Shown one piece after another: positions 14,814 through 23,339 of a stretch of DNA of 51,193 bases. This stretch comes from Anammoximicrobium sp964409865 (GTDB lineage Bacteria > Planctomycetota > Planctomycetia > Pirellulales > Pirellulaceae). Every line of letters begins with the position of its first letter. Position 1 is the first letter of the stretch. A model generated the notes under the pieces. That model searched no databases, was not told where the DNA came from, and was given only the letters and a program-made list of their open reading frames with translations. The stretch spans positions 1 to 51,193 of the forward strand of contig CAYPGE010000013.1 in NCBI GenBank assembly GCA_964409865.1. The letters run 5' to 3'. The translations under genes were made by a program, and so were the position numbers.

Positions 14814-17426
14814 GCTGACGCGGAAGTAGTCGAAATCCGCGCAGCCGCCCGTGGTCTTCGTCGCATAGTGGAACAGCGCGAAACGGTAGCCCATGAAGTG
14901 CGGCAAGGTGTACTTCATCCGCAGCGGCTTGCCGATCGCGGTCCATTGCCGGCCATCGAGGCTGTGGAAGAAACGGGCGGTGTCGGCCCGGTCGCGGAAG
15001 TCGCATTCCAGCTTCAGGTAGACGACGTCCTGAGTCAGCGCCACGCGATCCATCTCCACCGGGGAACCTGATTCGGCGCTCACCATGACGATCGACTTGG
15101 CATCCCCTTCCCGCTTGACTGCGACCAGGCCGTATCGCTGCTGGAGCGCCCCCAGACCGGCGACGTCTCCGGCCTGCATGTGGCTCACGTCGAGGCAGAC
15201 GGTGCCGCAGCATTCCGGGCCGAATGTCCTTTGAGTCAGCGTGTTTTGAGCCGACAGGAAATCGCCATCCACCCGGCCGCCCGTCAGCCGTAGAAAGCCG
15301 GGACGCTGCGTTAGCGACCAGCCGTTGTTGTCCGGGTTGTGGTTCCATTGCCAGACCGGCGGAAGCGCCGGGTCGCCGGGGCGGCGATCGAATTCATCCG
15401 AAGCGATGATGCCGGAGACAGGACCTTTGCTGGCCGGAAGACTCAGCGTATCCGGTACCTTGCCGTCCACGCCCAGCACCGGCCAGCCATCTTCCCACCG
15501 GACAGGCACCAGGTAGGGAACGCGGCCCACCGCGCCGTAATCGCGAAACAGGTAGGCATACCAATCGCCCTGGGGCGTATCGATCAGGCCGCCCTGCGCC
15601 ACGCCCTTGTCCTGCAAGGCGACGTGGCCTTCATACGGGCCGGTGATGTGGTCCGCCCGGTGAACGAGCACAGTGCGCATGCCGCCCCTGGGCCAGGTGA
15701 TGTTGAACAGGTAGTACTTGCCGTCGATCTTCCACAACTGGGAACCTTCCGCCGGCAGGCCGATGTTGGGGCCGGCCACCCGGCTGGCGTTCGTGATGAC
15801 GACTTGATCCACGCCACCGGGTTTGAGGCCGGCGACGTCCGCCGTCAGTTCGACCAGCCGCAGGTTGCCTCCGCCGTAGATCATGTACACGCGCCCGTCA
15901 TCGTCGAAGAACAAGGTATGGTCGTGCAGCGCCGGGCGGAACGAGTTCTCGGTCCACGGGCCCTTCTCGATGTCCTTGGTCCGGTAGACGTGCGTCTTGC
16001 CGGTCGTGTTGGAGAACGTCGTCGCGTAGAACGTGCCGTCGTGATAGCGCAGGCTGCTCGCCCACGAGCCCGCGCCGTAAGCGTTCTTCCCGTTCCGCAA
16101 CGTCAACGCGTCGTTGTCGCCGAGGGTGTTGTAGGCGTAGCCGACCAGTTGCCAGTTCACCAAGTCCGTGGACTTCATGATCGGAAGCCCGGGGCTCAGG
16201 TGCATGGTGGTGCTGCTCAGGTAGTAAGTGTCGCCCACGCGAATGGCCGCGAGGTCGGGGACGTCCGCCCAGATGATCGGGTTCCGGGCCGTGTGGCCGG
16301 CATCGTCCGGGGCCCGTACCGCATCGAGGATGGCCGCGTAGGCCGGCTTTCGCTGGTTGTTGCCGTCGAAGATCAGCGGGTGCTGTCCGAAACGCCAGGT
16401 GCGGCGGTCGCTCAGGCCCCAGAACGTCACGCGTTCCACGGCGTCCTTGTGTTTGATGAGGATCGCGAACAACCTGGCATAAGCGTCCGCTTGGGCCTGG
16501 AGATCTTGCGGCGAAGGCGGCGCGCTGGCGCGAAACCTGCGAGCACCAAAGCCGAAGCCGGGGCCGAACTGGCCTCCCGACGAGCCGCGGATCGTCACGT
16601 CCAACTCGGTGATGCTCACCTTCAGCCCCAGCGAGGCGTAGTCGGCGATCGCCTTGTCGAGCGCGTCGTAGGGAATCCCGGCCGTGCTCCAGTGGCCCTG
16701 GATGCCGACCCCGTGGACCGGGGCGCCGTCCGCGATCAACCGTTTGAGCAACACCAACGAACTGGCGTGCTTGGGACCGGCCTCGATGCCGTAGTCGTTG
16801 TAGTACAGCGTGGCGTCCGGATCGGCTTCGTGGGCAAACTGAAACGCCAGCGTCAAGTATTCCGGCCCCAAGGCCCGCAACCACGGAGAATTGCGGAGGT
16901 TCTCCGTCCCGGCCGTCTGGGAATTGCCGCCGTCGCTGATCGCTTCATTGACGACATCCCAACTCCGCACCTTCCCCTTGTAACGGCCGACCAGCGTGCG
17001 GATGTGGTCCTTCATGCGCCGCGTGACTGCCGCCTTGTCGCCGTCACGAAAGAACCAGTCGTTGGTCTGGGCATGCCAGACGAGCGTGTGGCCGTGGATG
17101 GCGAGGTGGTTGTCCAGGCACCATTGCACCAGGGCGTCGGGCCGCTCGAATCTCCACGAGTCCTCGCTGGGGTGAATCGGGCCCGGCTTCATGCAGTTTT
17201 CCGGCGTCACGAAGTTGAAGTTCTCTTGGACGAGGCCCAGTTCCTGAGCGGAGTAGTTGCCGGGCAGATCGCCCGCCATGCCGATGAAAAAGTGATCCTG
17301 GTAGGCGTCCTTGATGGTCGGGCCCTGGGACGCCTGAACCGCGACGGCCGCTTCCTGCGCCCACGCCGCCGGCACGGTGGCTGCGAACAGAAGGAAGAGC
17401 ACTGCCGGAGTCCATGTTCTTGTCAT
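14736..17426 (-). CDS. GH10 xylanase - GH43 fusion protein
   Basis: The protein has 896 residues from ATG 17426, which gives a signal peptide (MTRTWTPAVLFLLFAATV, cleavage after AWAQ) and a good ribosome site (AGGAGCAGGGAG). Residues ~35-370 are a GH10 endo-xylanase: HTLVWHAQT, SWDVVNEAIS (acid/base Glu161) and SITELDVTI (nucleophile Glu274). Residues ~380-700 are a GH43 five-blade propeller: NPIIWADVPD (base Asp391), GNLRLVE and LPAEGSQLWK (acid Glu). The last ~180 residues are the beta-sandwich that follows GH43 in beta-xylosidases. One exported protein would thus cut xylan internally and trim the products. The C-terminal tail (NAEAGRGM..) recurs in a small frame at 18478. Confidence 0.92.
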   Translation of the reverse strand: MTRTWTPAVLFLLFAATVPAAWAQEAAVAVQASQGPTIKDAYQDHFFIGMAGDLPGNYSAQELGLVQENFNFVTPENCMKPGPIHPSEDSWRFERPDALVQWCLDNHLAIHGHTLVWHAQTNDWFFRDGDKAAVTRRMKDHIRTLVGRYKGKVRSWDVVNEAISDGGNSQTAGTENLRNSPWLRALGPEYLTLAFQFAHEADPDATLYYNDYGIEAGPKHASSLVLLKRLIADGAPVHGVGIQGHWSTAGIPYDALDKAIADYASLGLKVSITELDVTIRGSSGGQFGPGFGFGARRFRASAPPSPQDLQAQADAYARLFAILIKHKDAVERVTFWGLSDRRTWRFGQHPLIFDGNNQRKPAYAAILDAVRAPDDAGHTARNPIIWADVPDLAAIRVGDTYYLSSTTMHLSPGLPIMKSTDLVNWQLVGYAYNTLGDNDALTLRNGKNAYGAGSWASSLRYHDGTFYATTFSNTTGKTHVYRTKDIEKGPWTENSFRPALHDHTLFFDDDGRVYMIYGGGNLRLVELTADVAGLKPGGVDQVVITNASRVAGPNIGLPAEGSQLWKIDGKYYLFNITWPRGGMRTVLVHRADHITGPYEGHVALQDKGVAQGGLIDTPQGDWYAYLFRDYGAVGRVPYLVPVRWEDGWPVLGVDGKVPDTLSLPASKGPVSGIIASDEFDRRPGDPALPPVWQWNHNPDNNGWSLTQRPGFLRLTGGRVDGDFLSAQNTLTQRTFGPECCGTVCLDVSHMQAGDVAGLGALQQRYGLVAVKREGDAKSIVMVSAESGSPVEMDRVALTQDVVYLKLECDFRDRADTARFFHSLDGRQWTAIGKPLRMKYTLPHFMGYRFALFHYATKTTGGCADFDYFRVSDKTSAAITTANAEAGRGMRAAAGRD

Positions 17427-17507
17427 CGCCGTCTCCCTGCTCCTAACGCTTCCCACGCATGACGAATCCGGGCTGATCCCACTCAACCCTCGCACTTCGC
17501 CGCCGGA

Positions 17508-18422
17508 TCAGCGGAAAATCTGTTGCACGAAATGATACAAATTGTTGCGCCAGTGCGTGGGGTCGTGGCCGTTGGAGTCCACGTTCCAGACGTGTGGCAC
17601 GCCGTGTTCCTTGAGATACGCGTGCATGCCCTGACTGATGCCGATCAATCCGTCCTTGTTGCCGCAGGAGAGCCACAGCAGCTTCAACTGCTGCTTGGCG
17701 ACGGCCGGGTCGGGCATCAATTCCGCCGGTCTCTTGGTGTTGGGCGCCGACGAGAAGCCGCCGATCCAGGCGAACGTGTCGAGGTGCCCCAGTCCGAAGT
17801 TCAGCGACTGGCCGCCGCCCATCGAGAGGCCGGCCAGCGCCCGGTGTTCTCGGTCCGCTTGCACGGAGTACCGCGACTCGATCGCCGGGATCACGTCCTT
17901 CAGCAGGTCCTCCTCAAAGGCCGCGAACGCGGGGGCCGAGCGGAAGACGTCGCCTTCCGCCCGGTCGTTCTTCTGGGCCCGGCCGTTGGGCATCACGACG
18001 ATCATCGGCGTGGCCTTGCCGTCGGCCAGCAGGTTGTCCAGGAGGACATTGGGCGTGGCAAAACGCTGCCACTCCGTCTCGTCGCCGCCGATCCCGTGCA
18101 GCAGATACAGCACCGGGTACTTCTTGTCCTGGGAATAGCCGGGCGGCGTGTAGACCTGCATCTTGCGGGTGGCGCCGACGGACTTCGATTCGTAGGCGAT
18201 CATCTCCAATCGGCCGCGCGGGGCTCCTTCTCGCGGAGCGTTAAATCCAGCAGGAGGATCGGGAAACGCCTGCTTGTCGTCCGGTCCCAGGTTGATCGGT
18301 CGGCCGAAGCCGCCCGGCCCGCGACGCGGTGGATCGCGTTCGGCCGGGGCGGCCGCTGACGACCGGCAGAGCGGAGAAGTCGTTAACGCGATCAGGACGC
18401 CGAAGATCAGGATGTGCTTCAT
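17508..18422 (-). CDS. Secreted CE1-like esterase (esterase D / feruloyl esterase family)
   Basis: A 304-residue alpha/beta hydrolase with a signal peptide (MKHILIFGVLIALTTSPLC). The region up to residue ~60 is Pro/Gly-rich. The catalytic fold shows VYTPPGYSQDKKYPVLYLLHGIGGDE, the nucleophile elbow GLSMGGGQS, an Asp candidate in LSCGNKDGLI and the His in NGHDPTHW. This matches the CE1 / PF00756 esterases that remove acetyl or feruloyl groups from xylan. It lies 82 bp upstream of the GH10-GH43 gene on the same strand, which fits debranching of the same polymer. A TATAAT box lies 45 bases upstream of the start. Confidence 0.88.
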   Translation of the reverse strand: MKHILIFGVLIALTTSPLCRSSAAAPAERDPPRRGPGGFGRPINLGPDDKQAFPDPPAGFNAPREGAPRGRLEMIAYESKSVGATRKMQVYTPPGYSQDKKYPVLYLLHGIGGDETEWQRFATPNVLLDNLLADGKATPMIVVMPNGRAQKNDRAEGDVFRSAPAFAAFEEDLLKDVIPAIESRYSVQADREHRALAGLSMGGGQSLNFGLGHLDTFAWIGGFSSAPNTKRPAELMPDPAVAKQQLKLLWLSCGNKDGLIGISQGMHAYLKEHGVPHVWNVDSNGHDPTHWRNNLYHFVQQIFR

Positions 18423-18466
18423 GGGACGTTACTCCGGAAAAAGGATTTTCTCGACTGCGAACGATG

Positions 18467-18472
18467 ATTATA
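18467..18472 (-). promoter_or_regulatory. Candidate -10 box for the esterase gene
   Basis: Read on the minus strand, a perfect TATAAT lies 45 bases upstream of the esterase ATG. No good -35 is seen at 16-18 bases. It falls at the edge of the repeated 86-bp segment. Confidence 0.35.
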
Positions 18473-18555
18473 GGGTCTCAACCACTCCCCGCCGCGGCGG
18501 GCATCCAGCGGCCGGCTTCGGCGTTCGCAGCCGTGATGGCGGCGAGGGCCTCGGC
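18470..18555. repeat. 86-bp segment repeated at 14728-14813 (copy B)
   Basis: Second copy of the segment at 14728. Both copies lie just 5' of a gene for a secreted protein on the minus strand (DUF4838 and esterase) and both encode the same C-terminal tail in frame. Confidence 0.75.
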
Positions 18556-18681
18556 GTCGGGCGTTTCCGCGGCGTCGGGCAGGGCGCGTTTGCCGCATTC
18601 GTTCCGCAGGTAAGCGCCGCACAGATGAGCGACTTCCTCGGAAAGCAAGTGCTTGCCACAGTCAGGGGCCCGGCGAATCAA
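18478..18681 (-). CDS. Small ORF or 3' gene remnant sharing the GH10-GH43 tail
   Basis: A frame without a good start (TTG 18681; open further upstream) encodes IRRAPDCGKHLLSEEVAHLC, then a second Cys stretch, and ends AAITAANAEAGRWMPAAAG. The last ~20 residues match the end of the GH10-GH43 protein at about 15 of 20 positions. The composition upstream is natural, so this may be the 3' remnant of a once longer gene in the carbohydrate cluster. No family is recognised. Confidence 0.4.
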   Translation of the reverse strand: MIRRAPDCGKHLLSEEVAHLCGAYLRNECGKRALPDAAETPDAEALAAITAANAEAGRWMPAAAGSG

Positions 18682-18790
18682 GGCGTGTCGTACATAGGGC
18701 GGCCTTTCCAGGCCGGCCTGCCGGCCCGGAAGAGCGGAGTGACCGAGACGACCTCACGCGTGTGCGCCGGCGACTCCGGCAGTCTGGCGG

Positions 18791-18988
18791 CTAGTCGTGT
18801 CCCGTGGTCAGCTTGCGTGCACTTGCGGTCGGGCGCCGGTTGGGCTTGGGCCGAAATGCTTTCGCACCTTGGCGAGCAAGCCGACGGTCCTGCTGTTCGC
18901 AGGAACGCAGATAGCTTTCGAGACCGCCGTGACGCTCGATCAACTCCTCGCGGACTCGACGGACTTCATCCACAATTGGGTCGTTCAT
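18791..18988 (-). CDS. Small antitoxin-like partner of the PIN protein
   Basis: A 65-residue basic protein beginning MNDPIVDEVRRVREELIERH. Its ATG overlaps the stop of the upstream PIN gene as ATGA. Short frames of this type, with an N-terminal helix full of E-V-R-R-V-R, follow PIN toxin genes in several planctomycetes and cyanobacteria. It may be the antitoxin. The C-terminal third (PKPNRRPTASARK) looks disordered. Confidence 0.6.
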   Translation of the reverse strand: MNDPIVDEVRRVREELIERHGGLESYLRSCEQQDRRLARQGAKAFRPKPNRRPTASARKLTTGHD

Positions 18989-19494
18989 GAACCATCAGGC
19001 CTCCGAATGGTCTGTCCCCAGCGTTGTTGCGGAATCGACTCGGGCGAAACGATCAAGGGTGCGCGCAGCCCCAGATTCCCGCAGACTTCCTCCAGTCTAC
19101 CCTGTGCCAGCGGATTACACAAATGGGAATAGTTCCACGTCAGGAGGTAGTCGACTTCGTGAGCGGAGGCGATCGCCATCTGCATCGCGTCGCCCGGCTT
19201 GCTGGCCGGCAAGATTCCTGTCTCCAGCAGTCTCCGCGAAACCGCGTATGTCGCCTTCGACACTGCCAAACGGGGAATTCGTCGAGCCATCTTGACGCAA
19301 TCGGCCTGCCTCGCAAACTGACCGGCCTCCAGTTCCCTCACCGTGGTGACAGATACCCAGATCCGAAAATGTTTCCGCTCAAATTCCCACCACTCACGGG
19401 TGTGCATCCGCCTCACGATGGATGCGATATCGTGGCCTTCGTACCAAAAAGCCGAAAAGATGTTCGTGTCCAGGTAGATACTTGGGTCGGTCAT
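18985..19494 (-). CDS. PIN domain ribonuclease (VapC-like toxin)
   Basis: A 169-residue PIN protein started at ATG 19494 (MTDPSIYLDTNIFSAF); the longer frame from 19545 would run into the GH28 gene. The metal-binding acidic residues are visible: D9 in LDTN, E54 in TVRELEAG, D102 in KPGDAMQMAIA and D115 in EVDYLLTWN. The pattern matches PIN nucleases with a C-terminal HLCNP motif. The start lies 16 bp after the GH28 stop, and the 3' end overlaps the antitoxin-like gene, so the pair may be co-transcribed with the hydrolase genes. RNA cleavage activity is inferred from the family. Confidence 0.82.
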   Translation of the reverse strand: MTDPSIYLDTNIFSAFWYEGHDIASIVRRMHTREWWEFERKHFRIWVSVTTVRELEAGQFARQADCVKMARRIPRLAVSKATYAVSRRLLETGILPASKPGDAMQMAIASAHEVDYLLTWNYSHLCNPLAQGRLEEVCGNLGLRAPLIVSPESIPQQRWGQTIRRPDGS

Positions 19495-19510
19495 GAACGG
19501 TCGTGCTCCT

Positions 19511-20923
19511 TTAACGGTCCCCAACGAACTGGACTTCCTCCACATGCTCCCCGATCCACAGGCGGCCTTGATCTGCGGCCAGCGGCTGGCCGTTGATGGT
19601 GACGTGGTCGAAGGTCACGCCACGGACGTTGTGTTCGGCGTCGGCGCCTTCCAGTTGCACCAGGTACTCGCCGGGCGCGCCCTCCACGGTGACGTTTCGG
19701 AACCGCACGTTGCGGACGAAACCGGGCACTTTCTTCCGCATGTATTGGTTCACCACGGGTCTGAGACGGATGAACTCGCGCTGGCCTTCCCCGTGCAGGC
19801 GCACGTCCTCGACGGTGACGTCCTCCAGACGCATGTCCTCGCCGGGTTCGAACAGGAACGGCGTCATGGTGAAATGGATGATGTCCAGGTTGCGGAGCGT
19901 GACCTGCCGCATGTAGGCGGCGCGGCTTTCGTGGCCCAGCAGGAAGATCCGGGCGCGATCGCACCACAGGACCGAATTCTCGACCGTGATCCGCTCGACG
20001 TTGCTGTCGGCGGCCGAGAAGTCCAGGCCCTTGAGCGCCACGCAATCGTCGTCGCTGCGGATAAAGCAGTCGGTGATCAGCACGTCCTGCGAATTGCACG
20101 GATTGACGCCGTCGTCGTTCTGCACGCGCGACCCGCAGAGCTTGATGCCGCGAACCGTGACGTGGCGGCTGTTGCGCGGGACGACCGTCCAATGCGACGC
20201 GCCCCGGATCGTGATGCCGCTGACCTCGATGTGGTTCCCCTGGATCGCAATCACGTTCGGCGTAGGCCCTTTGCGCCACTCCCAATCGGAACCGTCCAGG
20301 ATGCCGCGGCCGGCGATGCGGATGTGGTCGCCCTGGGCCCACACGCCGCCCTTGACCACCGCGCCGCCGGCCAGGTACAGCGTCTGGTTGCTGCCGACGG
20401 TGATCTTGTCGGCTCGATGAATTCCGGGACCGAAGTAGATCACGTTCGGCGCGTTCGGCTGCGGCGGATTGTCTTCCAGCGGATTGGCGAACAGCAGCAG
20501 CGGACCCTTCCGGCCGTCCGGTTCGACGCTGAACTTGTGCGGGCCGTCGAGGGTCAGGACCAGCGTGTGGTCATCCTCGACCGTCATGTCCGCCACCGCC
20601 GCCTGCGGGCGAACGACTGTGTTGCGCAACGATCGCGGCGATTTGATCCGCACCGTCACGCGTCCGGCCATGTCGAAATTCGCAAACGAATACGGCCCGC
20701 CGAAATCCCACTGCTTGCCGGCGAACGGCGGGTCCAGCACGCGGGCCGTGTAGACGTCGATCTTCTGTCCGTTGGCCGTGACTTCATAGTCGCCCGACAA
20801 CGGCTCGCCCGCCGGCGCGGGGTAGGTAACGACTTGGTCGGCAGCCCGTGCTGCGGGCTCGGCCATGAGCGGTGTCCAGGCGAGAAAGACGGTGAGAATA
20901 CAGGGCAGGGTTTGCAGTTGCAT
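19511..20923 (-). CDS. GH28-like secreted hydrolase (polygalacturonase family)
   Basis: A 470-residue protein from ATG 20923, giving a signal peptide (MQLQTLPCILTVFLAWTPL). The N-terminal ~140 residues are a beta-rich domain; the remainder is a right-handed beta-helix with the GH28 catalytic series: QNDDGVNPCN, IRSDDDCVALKG (Asp pair) and a downstream basic region. In canonical GH28 the motifs are NTDG, DD, GHG and RIK. Here NDDG and DDD are kept, but GHG/RIK are replaced by LLGHES and similar, so the cleaved bond may differ from polygalacturonate. The gene follows the ADP-ribosylglycohydrolase-like gene by 58 bp. Confidence 0.82.
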   Translation of the reverse strand: MQLQTLPCILTVFLAWTPLMAEPAARAADQVVTYPAPAGEPLSGDYEVTANGQKIDVYTARVLDPPFAGKQWDFGGPYSFANFDMAGRVTVRIKSPRSLRNTVVRPQAAVADMTVEDDHTLVLTLDGPHKFSVEPDGRKGPLLLFANPLEDNPPQPNAPNVIYFGPGIHRADKITVGSNQTLYLAGGAVVKGGVWAQGDHIRIAGRGILDGSDWEWRKGPTPNVIAIQGNHIEVSGITIRGASHWTVVPRNSRHVTVRGIKLCGSRVQNDDGVNPCNSQDVLITDCFIRSDDDCVALKGLDFSAADSNVERITVENSVLWCDRARIFLLGHESRAAYMRQVTLRNLDIIHFTMTPFLFEPGEDMRLEDVTVEDVRLHGEGQREFIRLRPVVNQYMRKKVPGFVRNVRFRNVTVEGAPGEYLVQLEGADAEHNVRGVTFDHVTINGQPLAADQGRLWIGEHVEEVQFVGDR

Positions 20924-20981
20924 GGGTTCGGTCCTCCACTGGCTACGGGTTCTTGCCGGAACGGCGAAGACTTGTTCCGGC

Positions 20982-22637
20982 CTACTCAATCGCGATCCGG
21001 ATGCTGGCCCAGTAGCCCGCTTCCCAGGCCCAACCTGTGGGTTGGTTCACAAGGTCGAGCTTGACCGTCTGGCCGGCCAGGGGGCTGAGGTCGACCACCA
21101 CTTCGGTCCAGCCGCCGGGCGCCGTGGTCTTGTCGATCGGCTGCCGCAGCAGTTGCTTGCCGTCGGCGCGGACGATCAAGTCCCAATCGCCCTGCGGGTA
21201 ATGTCCTACGGCAAGGCAGAGCTTCGTGGTCTTGCCGGCGGGAATCGCCACGCTCTTGCTCAGCACACATCCAGTCTGCGCATCCAGCGGATGGGTGACC
21301 AGTACGTTCTTCTTTCCCTGTTCCTCGGCTCGCAGGCCGGGTTCCATGTCCGGGCCGCAGTTGGCGATCTGCCAACCGGGCGCGAACTTCTCGACCGCGT
21401 CCTTCAGCAGCTTGTCCGAACTGGGGGCGGTGATCTGCGCCCGCTCGGCCTCGGTAAAGCGGCTGTCGGTGATCGGCCCCGGCTTGAGCAGGTCCTCGAA
21501 CTTGCTGGGCACCGGCTTCTTGACCGGGATGACGAACACCTCTTCGCCACCGGCGTCCTTCTCCACCCGGCCCCCTTCCTGGACCAGGGCCTGCCGGGCC
21601 AGCTTTTCGCATGCCGCCAGCAACGCCGGGAAGTTGTAGGCCGTGTGGCTGAACACGCGGTTCTCGTCCAACTGGCGGTAGTAGCGGTCGGAGAGCTTCT
21701 CCAGCCCGAGTGCGGTGAACAACACTCCGCCGGAACTGGACGGGTTGCAGTCCGAATCCGAGCCGCAGCGGCAGGAGATGATGATCGTGCGGTCCGGGTC
21801 GCTGTTGCCGTACAGCAGACCCATCAGCACGAACGCGCCTTCGAGTTTTACGTCCAGCGCGCTGACGTAGTATTCCTTGCTGCGGTACTTCTTGTCGACC
21901 AGCGCCCAGGTGGCTTCCCAATCGTTCGCGTTCTCGCGCCGCCAGCGGAGCATATCGCGGACCATCTCGGAGTATCGGCACTCGGCGGGAATCGCGGCCA
22001 GGCCGGCGGCGATGAACTTCTCCACGTCGGTCGTGAAGAACGCCTCGGCGTACATCGCGCCCATGAACTGGCCGGCGTACAGGCCATCGCCGTAGTTCAT
22101 CAGCCGGCCGAACTTCTCGCCCAGTGCGATCACGGTGTTCGGCATGCCCGGCGCGATCAGGCCCGCGTAGTCGGCCTCGATCTGGTAGTCGATCGCTCCG
22201 GCGCAGTTGTGGAACTTCGGATGGCTCGAGTCGGGCGGGGCGATGCCGTTGCGGAGATTCTTGCGTCCTGCGTTGTTGGCTACCCACAGCAAATAGCCGC
22301 TGTTGGCAAAGTCGATCCCCGCTTGCCGCTGCGACACGTCCAGCCCGTACTGCTCCAGCGAGCGGAGGAACGTCATCTCCACGTACAAGTCATCCTGGCC
22401 GAAGGCATCGTTGACGAGCGTGTCGCGGAACGGCGGCATCTTGTCCTCCGGCATGATCTGCCGGTAGCGTCCCTCGGTGGGTGCGCCCCAGGACACGCCG
22501 ATGATCTGCCCGATCCAGCCAGCCTTCATCTTGTCGCGGTACTCGCGGGCCGGCAGGCGGCGGAACTCCTGGCCGCGGACCGAAGGCAACAGCCCGGCCA
22601 ACACGGCCAGAACCAGCAAAGCACGAATGCGGATCAT
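20982..22637 (-). CDS. Secreted ADP-ribosylglycohydrolase-like protein
   Basis: A 551-residue protein from ATG 22637 with signal MIRIRALLVLAVLAGLLPSV. The core (residues ~35-340) is an ADP-ribosylglycohydrolase fold (PF03747). The first metal motif is GQDDLYVEMTFL, the second CRCGSDSDCNPSS, corresponding to the TDDT and GGDTDT sites of dinuclear ADP-ribosyl hydrolases. A C-terminal ~100-residue beta-sandwich ends GWAWEAGYWASIRI. Export and location next to GH28 argue against ADP-ribose on cytoplasmic proteins as substrate; a sugar or nucleoside linkage in extracellular material is more likely. That is inference. Confidence 0.82.
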   Translation of the reverse strand: MIRIRALLVLAVLAGLLPSVRGQEFRRLPAREYRDKMKAGWIGQIIGVSWGAPTEGRYRQIMPEDKMPPFRDTLVNDAFGQDDLYVEMTFLRSLEQYGLDVSQRQAGIDFANSGYLLWVANNAGRKNLRNGIAPPDSSHPKFHNCAGAIDYQIEADYAGLIAPGMPNTVIALGEKFGRLMNYGDGLYAGQFMGAMYAEAFFTTDVEKFIAAGLAAIPAECRYSEMVRDMLRWRRENANDWEATWALVDKKYRSKEYYVSALDVKLEGAFVLMGLLYGNSDPDRTIIISCRCGSDSDCNPSSSGGVLFTALGLEKLSDRYYRQLDENRVFSHTAYNFPALLAACEKLARQALVQEGGRVEKDAGGEEVFVIPVKKPVPSKFEDLLKPGPITDSRFTEAERAQITAPSSDKLLKDAVEKFAPGWQIANCGPDMEPGLRAEEQGKKNVLVTHPLDAQTGCVLSKSVAIPAGKTTKLCLAVGHYPQGDWDLIVRADGKQLLRQPIDKTTAPGGWTEVVVDLSPLAGQTVKLDLVNQPTGWAWEAGYWASIRIAIE

Positions 22638-22752
22638 GGACAACTCCTCTAGTAGTTCACGGGGCCTCACGCTGTTTCCTGGCCGCCGGGACCTCACAAC
22701 GGCAGCCCGCAGGGACGGAATTCGCGACGTGGGTCCTTTTCAGCCCGCGGAG

Positions 22753-23079
22753 CTACGTGACTTCCGCGAGCAATTCCAGCCGCAAGCCCAAGGCGTGTGC
22801 GAGCGCGGTGACGTCCGACAGCTTGGCATCCGCGCCGTATTCGATGTCGCGAACCGTGTCGGCATCGCCCAGGCCGGATCGCTGTGCGAGTTCTTTGAAG
22901 GTAAGACCTTGTGCCTTGCGCGCCTTGCGGATGGCCAGGGCAATGCGTCCCTTCTCCGAAGGACCGCGGGGAAGCTCCAACGGCGGAAAATCCATTTTCG
23001 CTTGACTACGGATTTCGTCGTATTCCTGTTTCTGCCGAGCGGTAAGTCGGCGACTTGTGCGGGAAAACTTGTCCGACAT
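22753..23079 (-). CDS. XRE-family HTH antitoxin
   Basis: 108 residues from ATG 23079; a TTG at 23097 would add six residues. The C-terminal half is an XRE helix-turn-helix: IRKARKAQGLTFKELAQRSG with the recognition region GDADTVRDIEYG and ALAHALGLRLELL. It follows a BrnT-like toxin gene with an overlap or short gap, the usual arrangement of toxin-antitoxin operons, and probably autoregulates. Confidence 0.8.
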   Translation of the reverse strand: MSDKFSRTSRRLTARQKQEYDEIRSQAKMDFPPLELPRGPSEKGRIALAIRKARKAQGLTFKELAQRSGLGDADTVRDIEYGADAKLSDVTALAHALGLRLELLAEVT

Positions 23080-23093
23080 TGGCGATTTCCCTG

Positions 23094-23339
23094 TCAAGGT
23101 TCGGGGACTTCAAAGGCCGTCACGGGATAGATCGTGTCGTCGTCGATCTGGTCGTAGATGACGATCACGTAGCGGCCGTCCTCGGTGTAGCCAAACACGC
23201 AGGGCCGATCCGACGAGCGGCTTTCTGCCTCGGCCGCGTAATTCGCTAGTACGTATTCGACATCTTCGGGCAGCAACCCGTGCTCGGCAATGTGGTCGAC
23301 ATTCTCCCCTGGTTCGTCGTTCCAGATGATCCACGCCAT
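23094..23339 (-). CDS. BrnT-like toxin of a type II toxin-antitoxin pair
   Basis: An 81-residue protein with WNDEPGENVDHIAEHGLLPED at the start, then RPCVFGYTEDGRYVIVIYDQ and DDDTIYPVTAFEVPEP at the end. This is the RelE-like fold of BrnT toxins. The gene is first in a two-gene operon with the XRE gene. Toxicity is inferred from family and context. Confidence 0.75.
   Translation of the reverse strand: MAWIIWNDEPGENVDHIAEHGLLPEDVEYVLANYAAEAESRSSDRPCVFGYTEDGRYVIVIYDQIDDDTIYPVTAFEVPEP

Noticed and set aside
12801..15071. Very long plus-strand frame opposite the DUF4838 gene
   Set aside because: It is the complement of a well-supported gene and has the Arg/Val/Ala-rich antisense pattern without domains. 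The same holds for 15339-17462, 31759-34113, 20865-22652 and 28751-29719.
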